Source of the DNA: Paraphoma chrysanthemicola
Taxonomy: Eukaryota; Ascomycota; Dothideomycetes; Pleosporales; Phaeosphaeriaceae
Length of the DNA: 64,000 bases
Reading direction: 5' to 3'
NCBI GenBank assembly: GCA_020744225.1
Contig: JAGMWG010000029.1
Location: 186,001 to 250,000 of the forward strand
Under the pieces are notes generated by a model. That model saw only the letters and a program-made list of their open reading frames with translations. It made no database searches and was not told where the DNA came from. The position numbers and the translations under genes are program-made. Below, in pieces: positions 1 through 11,129 of this stretch. Position 1 is the stretch's first letter. Each line of letters begins with the position of its first letter.

Positions 1-1260
1 CTTTAGCTTTTATAAGATACTTAAGAAAGTAAGATATTAGTATAGGTAGAAAGAGATAGTTAAAGAGGTTAATACGTAGTACTAAGCCTACTTACACTAT
101 AAAAGAGCTACTAGTACATAATATTACTTCTATAAACCTCTTATCTCTCTACTACTACTAGATAGAGTCTAAGAGAAGGTAATGTTTAATTTTATTATAG
201 ACCTACCTTACTATAGCTAATTAGAATTAAATTATAATACTATAATAGTAGTTGTTAATAGACTAACTAAGATAGTGCACTATATTCTAGCGCGAATAGA
301 CTAGAATAGTAAGAATCTAGCCTACGTCTAGATACGTAAAGTTATCTAACTTTATAGAGTTCTAAAGTATATTATCTTAGATTAAGGTTCTTTAATAAAT
401 ACAAAGTATTAGAAAACGTTTAACTACTATCTAAACGCTTATAGAGTTCTAACTTTTACTTACTACTCTAAGACTAATAGCTAAACTAAAAGATAGAACT
501 AAACGCTAAAATAATACTTAAGAATCTACTATTTACTAGAATAGAATAACTAAGTGTAATAGCTACTAATAGCAGAGTTTGCCTATAATAACAGCGTCTA
601 TACTACTATAAAGATATCTCTCTTCTAAGCTAATACTAGCTTAGACCTAAGAAGAGTAGATTAGTCTAATTTAGGCCTAGATAAAGAAGAATTACTCTTA
701 GAATATAAGATAGTAGTAAAGGTAATTAATCTATAGTAGATCTATAAGTAGAATATTAAATTAGTAAATACGTATTAGAAATAATACACTAATAGAAAGA
801 GAATACCTATTCTCTTTAAGATAAAGAATAAGATACTACTATCTAATAAAAATATTAAATTATTAAGACTTAAAAAGAAACTAGATTAGAAATATATTAA
901 ACTAAGAATTATAGAAGAATAAGTTAGCTTATTAGCCTTTAAAGTTAATATTCTAGGCCTCTAGAATGTTTATTCTGTCTTTTACGCCTTCTTATTAGAA
1001 CTTTATAAAGATAAGACTCTAATTTCTTATCTAAATACTCTAATAGTAGATATTCTATAAAGTTTTAGTAATAATATATATAAGGTAGAAAAGATTGTTA
1101 AAAGAAGATAGAATACCTCTAGAAGCTAAGAATACCTTATTAAGTAGAGAGGTTACTCTAAGAAGAAGAATTCTTAGAAACTTAGGAGCTTTATTTCTAA
1201 GAATACTCTATAGAAGTTCTAGAAGAATTATAAGATTCTCTCTAAATATAAGCTATAGCT
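1..1260 (+). pseudogene. Ty3/Gypsy chromovirus pol relic (integrase + chromodomain), RIPed
   Basis: Plus-strand conceptual translation shows the end of a retrotransposon polyprotein riddled with stops. Near 180-290 there is a degenerate DF-x-x-DLP motif and VVNRLTKIVHY, the start of the Gypsy integrase catalytic core. Near 385-420 is a degraded DxGS-x-F equivalent, and near 560-600 an AEFAYNNSV motif. Positions about 1078-1240 read as a chromodomain: YKVEKIVKRR, then EYLIK-stop-RGYSKK, where the stops stand at expected Trp codons (TGG to TAG). A C-terminal chromodomain marks the chromovirus branch of Ty3/Gypsy. The element is cut by the window start and has no open frame. I could not delimit the 3' LTR. 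Confidence 0.8.
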
Positions 1261-3176
1261 AACTATACTACTAAAGCGTTAAGAATAATCTTCTAAAAAG
1301 AAAAGAGATAAGTTAAGAGAGACGTAAGTAAAGTAGAAGTAGATGTAATAATTAGAGTTAATTCGACTTAATTTAGTCTAATACTACCTTCTTTAATTTT
1401 TTCTATAAAGTTTATAGAGAAGTTTAATAGTTAAGCGCTAATTAGTCTATATAAAGAACTTATAAAATTTCTAAAGAATTAGGAATATTATTCTAAGAGA
1501 GATACAGAGAAAATTTAGTAAAGTTAAGTTAGTTTTTACTAGCTAATAAGAGAATACGTCTCTAGAGTATATAACTCTATGTATACTTACCTTAAATTAG
1601 TCTATTTTAAGTTATATTAAGTCTATAAAAACTAAACTATATTTCTTAAATTCTACCTACTCTAATTTAACCTAGTTTAGACTATTTTAGTCTAGATAAC
1701 ATTAATCTATTACTTAATAAAGAAGCTTAAGTTCCTAAACCTTATAACGCGTCTTATTAATCTCTCTAGCTAACTTAGTACTCTTTTTATTCTAGGTCTT
1801 ACTAGCCTTATCTATAGTAGAATAAGTAGAGATAACATAGTTACGCTAAGCGTTCTTAGTCTTCTTCTTAGCAGCTCTAGCTATAGTTAGAAGCGTTACA
1901 GCCTTAATATTATTATACTTATACTATTAGAGTTAATAGAGTTAAATTAGACTAAATTAGCTTATATTAGAGTTATATACCTTATATTTATATCTACTAG
2001 AAGTATTCTAGAGGTTATTAAACTACTTAGCTGCTAGAGAGTTAATATAGAACTAGTCTATCTACTTATAGGTCTTAAGTATAGTCTTAGACTTAGTATT
2101 CTTATAGGAGTAAACTATAGACTAAGAAAGGTAATTATTATAGATTTTACTATTATAGAGGTGTAACTTAACTATATATAGAGTAAAAGAGGCACTATAA
2201 TACTATTAGCCTTATTTTACTCTAAGTTAATCTAAATTAGGCCTTCTTAAGTACTTACTAATTTAAGTAAGTGTAAAGAGTCTTAGCTAGAGTATAAGCT
2301 TAGTACTTAGCCTTACTATATTTAGCAGGCTTAGAAGTATTATAGATAATCTTTAGCTATATAATAATAGTCTTAAGATTGTTATTAGTGTTCTTAGGAG
2401 ACTAAATTAGACTAAATTAGCTTAATCTAAGCTTTCTAAGAGCCTTTTACTTATAGTAATATAGTCTTTACTTATAATAAGGTAGATAGTATAGTAATAG
2501 ACTTTATAGATGCAGCTAGAGTTATTAGTAGAGTTTATACTCTTCTTTAGAATATCTAAACTCTCTAGGAATACTAGAAACCTATAGTAGGGCTCTTTAA
2601 AGATAAAGAAGGTGCCTTCTACTATTCTAGTTACATAGTCTACGTAAAGCTATATACTCTACTTATTAGAGTTAGTATAGAGATTACTAAGCACTTTAAT
2701 ATTAATACTATCTAATATACTAGGCGCAGGTATTATAAGAGTTAATTTAGGCTAAAATAAGCTAGATTAGGTCTTATATAGTGTGTATAGATTAAGCTAG
2801 GCTAAGGCGAGTTATAAGAGTAGAGTTTAAGAACTTATACTATAGTTAGTCTTAAATTACTCTAAATTACTCTAATCTAGCCTTATTAGAGACTATAAGT
2901 CTACTAAAAGAAACTCTAGAAACTTACTAAAGTTAAACTAAAGAGTAAAAGTTTAGGAGCTAGAGCCTTATAAAAAATACTTAACTATACTAAGCCTAAG
3001 AGTCTTAAGCTAGTAAGGCTCTATATAGAGCTAAAGCTTCTCTTATCTAGCTCTTACTAAATAAGAGTAGAAAGTTAGAGTCTCTCTTTATTACGTTAAC
3101 TTAGGCTAAACTAGCTTATTTCTACTATATTTAACTCTACTTAGTATATAGTAAGTTACAGTAAGGCAGCTTCTTT

Positions 3177-3475
3177 TAAATTAAGGTAATTTAGTCTAAG
3201 TAGAGGTAATTTAGCTTAAGTAGAGGTATAACCTACTAAATTAAGGTAATTTAATCTAAATAGAAGTATAATCTGTTAAATTAAGGTAATTTAACCTAAA
3301 TAGAGGTATAACCTATTAAATTAAGATAATTTAACCTAAATAGAAGTATAACCTATTAAATTAAGATAATTTAACTAAAGTAGAGATATACTCTCTTAAA
3401 TTAAGTTAATTTAACTTAAGAAGAGAGATAATTTCTTAAATTAAGATAATTTAACTTAAGAAGAAGAATAATATA
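3177..3475. repeat. 40-bp minisatellite array
   Basis: The core TTAARRTAATTTAA recurs at 3241, 3281, 3321, 3361, 3401 and 3441, an exact 40-bp period. An extra degenerate unit begins at 3181. Units differ mainly by transitions, as expected for RIP acting on an array. It lies where the missing 3' end of the pogo relic to its right would be expected. Confidence 0.8.
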
Positions 3476-4727
3476 AGGCCTACGCCTTATAGAGCTCTTT
3501 ATATTTCTATTACGTATATACTAGTACTATATAAGCTAAGAGATTACTAGAGAACTTTCTAGTAATTTGTTTATTCTTACATAGAGATAATATATTTATA
3601 TTTATCTACCTTAACGCTACTAGTGCACTAATTAGCTTACTTATCTTATAGTATTCTTCTTAAGCTAGTTAATTACTTTAATAATTAACGTAGGTAAGAA
3701 GCTCTTATATTAGCGTACACGCTTATAAATTAGTATTAATTAAGTCTTAAGCTTACACGTGTTACTTAGCGTATAAGTCTACTAGATAGCTTCTAGTAAA
3801 GTAGTAAGTATAAGTATATATAGTTATACGTTTAGCTTTAATAAGATAGTATCTAGCTAAAGAGGTATAAGACTTACGTCTTAAAAGACTAAGTAGATAT
3901 TAGCTATTATAAACGCGTAGTTAAAGACTACTTTAAAAGCTAGTAGAAACTTAAGCTTTATAATATAGTTAATATAGTATTAGATAAGAGTCTTAATCTT
4001 ATAGCTATATATATACTTTAATAGTAAGAAGTAGTTAATATTAAAAGACTATAGTAAGTAAGATAAGTAAGGTAGTATATAGAGTATATAGATATTATTC
4101 TTCTTATAGAGCTCTTAAAATTTAAGAGAGTAGTAGCTCTTATAACTATTAAGAATAAGTAAGTAATATATACTTATAATATAAGTCTTTATATAAGTAT
4201 TAAAGTACTTTAACTACGTAACTCTAAAGTTATTATTTATCTAGCTATTATTACTAACTATAATTACCTAGTTATATAGAATAGCTACTTTTTTATACTA
4301 AGTAAATAAGTAATACTAGCTAGTAAAGATAAGAAAGAGTAGAACTATCTAGCTAGTAGCGTTAATTATAGTAATTACTATTACTTACTTATAATTACTA
4401 GGCTAAATAGTCTTTAGCTAGTCTCTTCTCTTTAATCTAGTTATAATAAGCTAAGTTATAATCTTATCTATTATAAAGCTAGTCTTATTAAAGTTATAGA
4501 TATTCTTATTATAAATACTTTACTTAGTCTTTATCTCTTTTATAAGCTTAAACTAGTATTATATAAGAATAGAATCTTTATATAGAGCTCTCTATCTATT
4601 ATACACTTAATTAAAACGTGTTATAAGACTATTTATATACTAAATAAAGTTATACGTCTAGTAAATACTAATATAACTAGTGTTATATATAGCTAGTAGC
4701 TTATTAGCTATATTATATATAGCTATA

Positions 4728-4801
4728 ACGTGTTTCCCACCCGAGCGGGCACCCCAAGCGAGTCGGCAGCTCTTCCCCACCAACACGCCTGCGCAACAAC
4801 G
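4728..4801 (+). repeat. Left terminal inverted repeat of the Fot1-like element
   Basis: These 74 bp are identical to the reverse complement of 6498-6571. Similarity stops at position 4802. Confidence 0.95.
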
Positions 4802-4846
4802 CTGCGCAACACTACATAAATAATTTATACTTTACGCGATAGTATA

Positions 4847-6490
4847 TTATACCTCAGATTCTTCGCTATTATCTAGGTCCTCTATTTCTACCTTGCAAGT
4901 GCGGGAATTGTGCCCAGTTTCGCCGCAACGCCCGCAGTGCCTCTCAGCGCGCACCCTCTTCGCAGGCGTTTCGCTATCCTTACGACTACCACTCTCCTTC
5001 TCAGTAATTAGGTCTGATACCTCGCCAACTGTTAAGGTCTCCTCTACTCGTATATACCGTCTTTTACGGCCCTTGCGCTTTGTAAGCTCTTCAATTGCGC
5101 TTCTCATGCGCGCCTGTTCCTCCTGCAGCAACACCATATTATGCGCTATTTGTTGCGCGCCTTTACTTAGCTGTCGTACCTGCTCGTCAAGGGAGCTTGC
5201 TGAGGAACCTGGGCGCCTTTGCATCCTCTGTCGAATAAGCGTAGTCTGGGCCTCTAGCTCTTTGGCGTTGCGCGGTGTCCTCGCCTCCCACGCGGCGTCG
5301 TCACGCCGCGGTGGAGTTGGCGTGCGCAACCTCACATCAAGCTTCGATAACACCGTCTCTGGATCAAATGGAACTAATCCAGCGCCTCGGAACCCTGCGC
5401 GAGCGTTCTCTGCTGTAAATGTAAGGTCGTAGGCAGCTTTAAAAGCTGGTAGGAAGGTTTCTTTGCTAATATGGTAGATGTGGTTGCGCGCCAAGGCTGA
5501 GATGCCGTCGCCGTAGCTGCGCTTCAACGGCGAGAAGCAGGCGACGTCAAGAGGCTGCAGTAGATGCGATGAGTGAGGAGGCATACAGAGGGCAATTATC
5601 TTGTTCTCCTTGCAGTACTCTTGGAACTCAAGTGAGCAGTGGCTCTCGTGGCCGTCGATAATCAGCAATCTCCACGCTCCAACTGGCTTCGCATGCGCAT
5701 CGAAGTGTTTAAGCCAGGCAAGCGCTAGATCGTTGCTCGTCCAGCCATTTGGGCTTACTTGGATGATCCAGTCGCGTGGTATACCCAGCTCAAACCAGGT
5801 AGAGATAAGAACCTTGCCAGCAAAGATGATGAAGGGTGGGATACGCTTCCCCGTCGCGCCGACAGCTTGTACTAGGGTAACCCACTCGCGATCGCCAGGC
5901 TGTAGTTTCTTCGCTTTACCAGGCTTATCTGAGCCTGTTACCACGAGCTGAGACGTAATCTTGCCCATCAGGAAGCCAGTCTCATCAAAGTTCCAGGTAT
6001 CCTCATCTTGGATACCATACTTCGCCTTCATCGATTGAACAAGCTCGAACCAGGGCCGGATAAGCGCTGGGTCCTCGCAGGCAGCTCGCTGGCGATCATA
6101 CGGACGGCTCCAGCGCTTCTTAAGCTCAGGTGTTCGCTTAATGAAGTTGTCAACCCAGTGCTTGCCAACAGGCTTCTCACCCCGCTCTCTCAGCAGTCTA
6201 TCAGCCATATCTCGTACAAGAGCCTTTTTTAGCGGTACTCCACGTAGACTAGCGTCAAGTATACTATGTAGAATCACCTCCTCTTCTAGCTTTGTAAGGC
6301 GCTTCGAGTTCGCTTCGCAATCGCTTCGGGCGCGTCGTCCAGCGCGTCGCGCTTGGATAGTCGTTCGAGGGACGTTGTAGATCTCTGCAGCGCGTTTCTC
6401 ACTCTGTATACGCTTTAATTTAATATCAGAGATAGCAAGGTATATATCTCCTTCATTGTAGGGCTTTTGGGCGTTGCGTTGTTGAGACAT
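4847..6490 (-). CDS. Fot1/pogo-type DDE transposase, 547 aa
   Basis: The transposase binds the element's ends and moves it by cut-and-paste. The N-terminus (about 1-125) carries a psq/CENP-B-type helix-turn-helix region, including a VPRTTIQAR segment (40-48) and a KHWVDNF segment (110-116). The DDE core has D169 in WNFDETGF, D279 in LLIIDGHESH and D315 in LLQPLDVACF, giving D-35-D between the last two. A helical Gln/Glu-rich stretch lies near 408-470. A CX2CX4HX4C zinc knuckle uses C519, C522, H527 and C532. The frame is intact from ATG at 6490 to TAA at 4847, with all catalytic Asp present. Length agrees with Fot1-family transposases (about 540 aa). It lies alone inside the TIRs. Confidence 0.95.
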   Translation of the reverse strand: MSQQRNAQKPYNEGDIYLAISDIKLKRIQSEKRAAEIYNVPRTTIQARRAGRRARSDCEANSKRLTKLEEEVILHSILDASLRGVPLKKALVRDMADRLLRERGEKPVGKHWVDNFIKRTPELKKRWSRPYDRQRAACEDPALIRPWFELVQSMKAKYGIQDEDTWNFDETGFLMGKITSQLVVTGSDKPGKAKKLQPGDREWVTLVQAVGATGKRIPPFIIFAGKVLISTWFELGIPRDWIIQVSPNGWTSNDLALAWLKHFDAHAKPVGAWRLLIIDGHESHCSLEFQEYCKENKIIALCMPPHSSHLLQPLDVACFSPLKRSYGDGISALARNHIYHISKETFLPAFKAAYDLTFTAENARAGFRGAGLVPFDPETVLSKLDVRLRTPTPPRRDDAAWEARTPRNAKELEAQTTLIRQRMQRRPGSSASSLDEQVRQLSKGAQQIAHNMVLLQEEQARMRSAIEELTKRKGRKRRYIRVEETLTVGEVSDLITEKESGSRKDSETPAKRVRAERHCGRCGETGHNSRTCKVEIEDLDNSEESEV

Positions 6491-6497
6491 TACGCGT

Positions 6498-6571
6498 CGT
6501 TGTTGCGCAGGCGTGTTGGTGGGGAAGAGCTGCCGACTCGCTTGGGGTGCCCGCTCGGGTGGGAAACACGT
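6498..6571 (-). repeat. Right terminal inverted repeat of the Fot1-like element
   Basis: This is the perfect inverted copy of 4728-4801. The terminal ACGT is followed by the TA duplication at 6572-6573. Confidence 0.95.
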
Positions 6572-6922
6572 TATATATAAGTGCGAATCTACGTTAATTA
6601 AAGTTAAGTATATATCTAATAATTACTTTCTCTTCTAGCTAAATAAGCTATTTTAAGTTAGGCTAGTAATTGCGTTATATAAGCTTTCTAGCGTATTAGT
6701 ATTAGATTATTTATTTAGCTACGTTATAGACTACTATAGTATTATAATTACTTTAAATTTATTTAGCTTAAATAGCTAAGATTATAAACTAAATATCTTC
6801 TTCTTTTAAAACTATTTAACTTATATAGTAAAGAGTTATTATATATTAAGTTTAAAGAGGTATATAAAGGTAGTAAAGTGTAGTACTTACTTATATATAG
6901 TACTTACTTATAAACTACGTTA

Positions 6923-9759
6923 ACTTATTACTACTAATACTAGATTTATAGCTATATAGCTATATAGCTATATAGCTCTTTTACTAAGCTCTTTAGAATA
7001 CTAGAAACTTAGCTTAGATTAAGAGTAGAGCTAAGTTTAATAGCTCTAGTATATATTAATAAATATACTTAGCTCTTAAACTATAATTAGCTTCTAATAT
7101 AACTTTTATATAACTTTAAGATACTATATAATATATAATTATAACTATTATAAATACTTACTTACTATTAAGATAAACTATTAAGCTACTCTCTAGCTCT
7201 ATAGACTTACTATTAATCTCTTATCTAATCTAGTATATCTTTATTCTTCTTAAGTATATTATAACTAATATATATACTAAGTAGTAGTTAAATATTACTT
7301 CTAGAAGAATATTATTATTATAAGTATATATAAAGATAGAAAGTATCTCTATATTTTAGAAATATAGCTATTATACTATTATATAATAATTAGTTCTTTA
7401 TATAACTACTATAATTATTAGTATAGAGAAAGTGTACTTTAGTTTAATTTATAAGAGTAATAAGAAGTTTAGATTATTAATACTTATAAGTGCTAAGTTA
7501 AGTAGAGTAAAAATCTAATATTAAGTATACTTCGTAAGATACTATACTATCTAAGATTATATACTATTCTATTATTAGTAATAACTCTTTAATTATACTA
7601 TAGTACTAATATACATAGTAAGTATATAACTAGAGAGAGTTAGCTATTCTCTCTATACTTAGTAGTAACCTTAGGTAGTAAATTACTTTTTTTACTATTA
7701 ACTTAGATACGTATAAGTAATTCTTATATAGCTTAAGCTAGTCTATATTTATACTAGCTTCTAGACTTATAAGATAAAGTATTCTTAAATTCTAGTTTCT
7801 ACTATACTTACTCTTCTAAACTTATTTTAAGTACTTTCTTTTATATTACTTACTTTAAGATAGTCTTTATTAAAGATAGTTATATTCTTTTCTTTATACT
7901 AATATTACTATCTTAGATATACGTACTATATTTAATATTTATAAACTACTAATATAAGAGATATTAACCTAGATTAGTATTATAGACTAAGAAGAGCTTA
8001 AATAAGAATATCTATTACTAAGAAAGATAACTATACTATTATAGTAATCTAACTACTACTTTGTATTTACTTCTTACTATATATAATAATAATATCTATT
8101 TATCTTAATTCTTTAAGTTAATATTAACTTTACTTATATTAAGTAGTAACTTAACTACTATCTTATATTTATTTCTTACTACTTACTATAATAGTATCTA
8201 CTTATACTTATCTTTTAAGTTAATATTAATCTTATATATCTTAAGTAGAGATCTTACTATTATCTTATATTCTTTTCTTACTACTTATAGTAATATTATC
8301 TACTTATTCTAATTCTTTATATTAATATTAACGTTATTTATCTTAATTAGAAGCTTAACTACTATCTTATATCTATTAGTTACTACTTACTATAGTACTA
8401 TCTACTTATTATAATTCTTTAAGTTAATATTAACGTTACTTATTTAAAGTTAGAGCTTAACTATAGTCTTATATCTATTTATTATAGCTTAAAGTAGTAC
8501 TATATTTTCTAGAAATACTAAGTTTTCTTAGAATTTTAGTAACGTTTACTAAGATATAGTATTTAGAGAGCTTCTCTAGTTATAGAGATTAAGAAGAAAT
8601 ACTATAGTATCTTAGATAATATCTATTAAAGATCTATTATAGTTTAAGACTAAGATAGTAGTACTATATTTATCTAATACTATTCTAAGTAATATATATA
8701 TAGTATTTCTTATATCTAATACTTAGCTTTATTTAAATTTAAATAGTAATATATAGAGATCTTAGTTTCTAGCTTACTAAGAGTATTTTTAGAAAGAGCT
8801 TAGTATTATATTTAAAACTACTTAGTAATATAGATCTAGTGTTATACTTACTAAAGTTAGAGTAACTACGAAGATTTATATAGAGACTAATTTATTACTA
8901 TATATTATTTTTACTAACTATATATTAGTAACTTTCTATAAAACCTAAACTCTTCTAAACTAAGATTAGTATAAGAGGTTTTTAAGACTATTCTAGTGCG
9001 TATTATTATATAAGTTATTTCGTAATATTTTAATATTTAACTAAAGAAGTTACTACTACTTATCTAAGCTTCTCTAGTTATTAAATAAATAACTAACTAC
9101 TTATTCTTCTAGAGACTATATATATTAAAAGACTAGATTTATATTAAGAGTAGCTTAGTCTAACTAGATAATAACTTATTTAGCTTCTCTATAAATAGAT
9201 AGTATATATTATACCTAATAACTCTACTCTCTAAGATTACTCTAGTTAATATAGATTACGTTAATTTATAAAATCTAATCTTTATATTAGTCTTGTAGAT
9301 ATTATAATACTAAGAATAAGTTTTTAGTAACTTATAATTTTCTTACGTTAGTTTCTATCTTATATAGCTTATCTATACCTCTCTATATATATAATAAGAC
9401 TTTATACTCTAGAATATTCTTTATATTATAGAGCTAGGTATAGAATAGCTTATACTAAATAAGTATAGTATAGTCTTCTTTAAAAAGTTAGATAAGATAG
9501 AAGAAATATATTTCTAAATCTATTAACTTATACTTATAAACTTCTATTTATAGCTTTAAGAAAGAATAGTATTAATAGAATACTATAAGTAATTAATACT
9601 ATAGTATATCTATAATAGTAAAAATTAGCTAAAATATTAAATAACTTATTATACTAAAGATAAAAATTCTTTAGTTTTTAAGTGTTCTAAAGTACTTAGT
9701 AAAAGTAGAGTTAGCTATATAGCTACGTAGCTATAGATTTAGTATTAGTAGTAATAAGT
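6923..9759. mobile_element. RIPed TIR element of about 2.84 kb, family unknown
   Basis: The sequence from 6923 rightward (ACTTATTACTACTAATACTA) reappears inverted ending at 9759, with TA on both outer sides (6921-6922 and 9760-9761). The inverted ends can be followed for about 80-95 bp through a TAGCTATATAGC-rich stretch and a TTTTACTAAG segment, with mostly transition differences. TA duplications would suit Tc1/mariner. The interior is too degraded to recognise a transposase and contains a 102-bp minisatellite. Its left end shares a TA with the right end of the pogo relic. Confidence 0.6.
8045..8490. repeat. 102-bp minisatellite, about 4.3 copies
   Basis: The motif CTTTAAGTTAATATTAAC or close variants recurs at about 8111, 8212, 8315 and 8417, a period of 101-103 bp. 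Between them CTTAACTACTATCTTATAT and TACTACTTACTATA segments recur in step. Copies differ mainly by RIP-type transitions. Confidence 0.75.
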
Positions 9760-10389
9760 TATAGCTAAGCTACTTTAAGCTTAGTATACTAGTTCTTCTT
9801 TTCTAGTACTTTTAGTAAGTAGACTTAGAATTAGTATAAAAGTATAATAACCTCTTAAGCTTAAGTATAGTACTTAAAATAAGATAATAATATAATAAGC
9901 TATAAGCTAATAGACTTTTAATAAGATATATAGTCTTTTAATATACTAACTACTAGCTAAAGTAAGATAGTTACGTAATACTTATAGTAAATTGTCGTAT
10001 TATAGAGTAAGTAGAACCTATTTCTTAAAGATATTAGAAAAGAATAGACTTTATAGCGTAAGGTTACTATTCTAAGAATATCTATTATTATAACCTATTA
10101 TTAAGTTTGTTATATTAGGGAGTGTCTGTAGCGTTCTGCGACACAGAGTGTCCTATTACACAGAGATGAACGTTAGATACTTAAAAGCCTACAGGCGACT
10201 ACAACTCTTCATTTCGAGTAGAACGTGAATATGTTCAGCCTGCATTATTAGAAGTATGTAGTGACTCTTAGAGCACTACCATGTAGGGTGCACGGCCGAT
10301 TATATTTTGCTAACATCTATAGATTACTAATGGACTTCCAAGCTCGATTAAATCTGGCGCCTCGGACCTTTGTGTGAAGAACGGCGTCT

Positions 10390-10929
10390 TTACATAGTAA
10401 GTGCTCCGATGGGGTCACGATTCCGGGCTGCAGCTTCTCCTGAGGTTACACCAAAACCCACGTTATTAGAATTAGAAGCTTGACCTTCATATGTGTAGTC
10501 TACTGAGCCATCGATATGCACCTCCCTGTGCTTGATCGCCCATCTTTTGAACGTTGTGTTGACGGCGTCGCTTTTAAGCACATGGCGATGTCTTGCGAGT
10601 CCTATATATTCTTCGGACGTCGGAAAATGTAGGACATCTTTCTCGACTGATCTGATTCTCTTGACGAGCCGAATAGTCGGGAAAATGGCCCCACTGTACA
10701 CAATGTGGGGTATCGATCCGCAATACACTAACTTGAAACTACAGCACCGGAGATAACTTAGCGACACTATTGGGTTTGACCGTCCTGCGGGGTCATATGG
10801 AGATGTGCATGTGGTATGAACCTTCTTGGAGTCGTTCAAAAAGGGTTGCAATCGCCCTTTTGGAGTCTCATCCTTGAAATCCACCTCGGGACAAGTGCAG
10901 AGTCTCAGGAAACACGACGAATGTAGCAA
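10390..10929 (-). CDS. Hypothetical ORF, 179 codons, uncertain
   Basis: An open frame lies just outside the RIP block. I recognise no domain or motif. Its composition is not typical of the confident genes here, and it may be chance or a remnant. A short stretch near the C-terminus (residues about 95-150) looks more protein-like than the rest. No good intron or partner exon was found. Confidence 0.2.
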   Translation of the reverse strand: MLHSSCFLRLCTCPEVDFKDETPKGRLQPFLNDSKKVHTTCTSPYDPAGRSNPIVSLSYLRCCSFKLVYCGSIPHIVYSGAIFPTIRLVKRIRSVEKDVLHFPTSEEYIGLARHRHVLKSDAVNTTFKRWAIKHREVHIDGSVDYTYEGQASNSNNVGFGVTSGEAAARNRDPIGALTM

Positions 10930-11129
10930 TGGAGGGGCTGAGTAATTTAGAGTCTGAAATTCTTCAGTGGGCGGTGAGTGATATTATTCAAATACTGTTG
11001 ATATACCAACCATACGATCAGAGTATGTACCATTACCCTTGCAGCGGCATCTAGTTGCCTCTTCGATGGAAGAAGCCGCGGTATAATGTATATACTAGAA
11101 GAAAACTCGCCCTTATCTCAAAGCTTACC

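Larger units (their letters stand above)
4728..6571 (-). mobile_element. Intact Fot1/pogo-like DNA transposon (Tc1/mariner superfamily)
   Basis: The element is 1,844 bp with perfect 74-bp terminal inverted repeats starting ACGTGTTTCCCACCC, flanked by TA at 4726-4727 and 6572-6573, the standard Tc1/mariner target duplication. It encodes one full-length DDE transposase on the minus strand. CA and TG frequencies are normal, so it shows no RIP although it sits inside heavily RIPed DNA. Size, TIR, TSD and transposase architecture match the Fot1/Pot2 group. It is potentially autonomous. Confidence 0.95.
3600..6920 (-). mobile_element. RIPed pogo/Fot1-like transposon relic, split by a nested insertion
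   Basis: The minus strand aligns by eye with the element at 22824-24672. For example 4555-4620 is the reverse complement of 23290-23350, 4236-4320 of about 23577-23660, 3640-3830 of about 24060-24250, and 6574-6720 of about 23010-23150. Its 5' terminal repeat ends in ACGT at 6920, followed by TA at 6921-6922. The relic is interrupted at 4728-6571 by an intact element. Left of about 3600 the match to the last 400 bp is lost, so the 3' terminal repeat is deleted or unrecognisable. It is more heavily RIPed than the copy at 22.8 kb. Confidence 0.8.
1..10110. repeat. AT-rich RIP-mutated transposon block
   Basis: The block is made almost wholly of TA, CT, AG and AA steps. CA and TG are nearly missing while CG, CC and CT survive, which is the direct signature of repeat-induced point mutation (CpA to TpA). 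No host gene is recognisable. It contains a Gypsy pol relic, two tandem-repeat arrays, two degraded DNA transposons and one intact, GC-normal transposon (4728-6571). Stretches 1300-3170, 3470-3600 and 9762-10110 are RIPed sequence that I cannot assign to a family. The right edge, where CA and TG return, lies near 10,110. Confidence 0.9.

Noticed and set aside
3177..3475. Regularly spaced 40-bp repeats resembling a CRISPR array
   Set aside because: The units are contiguous with no unique spacers, and the context is a RIPed fungal transposon block.
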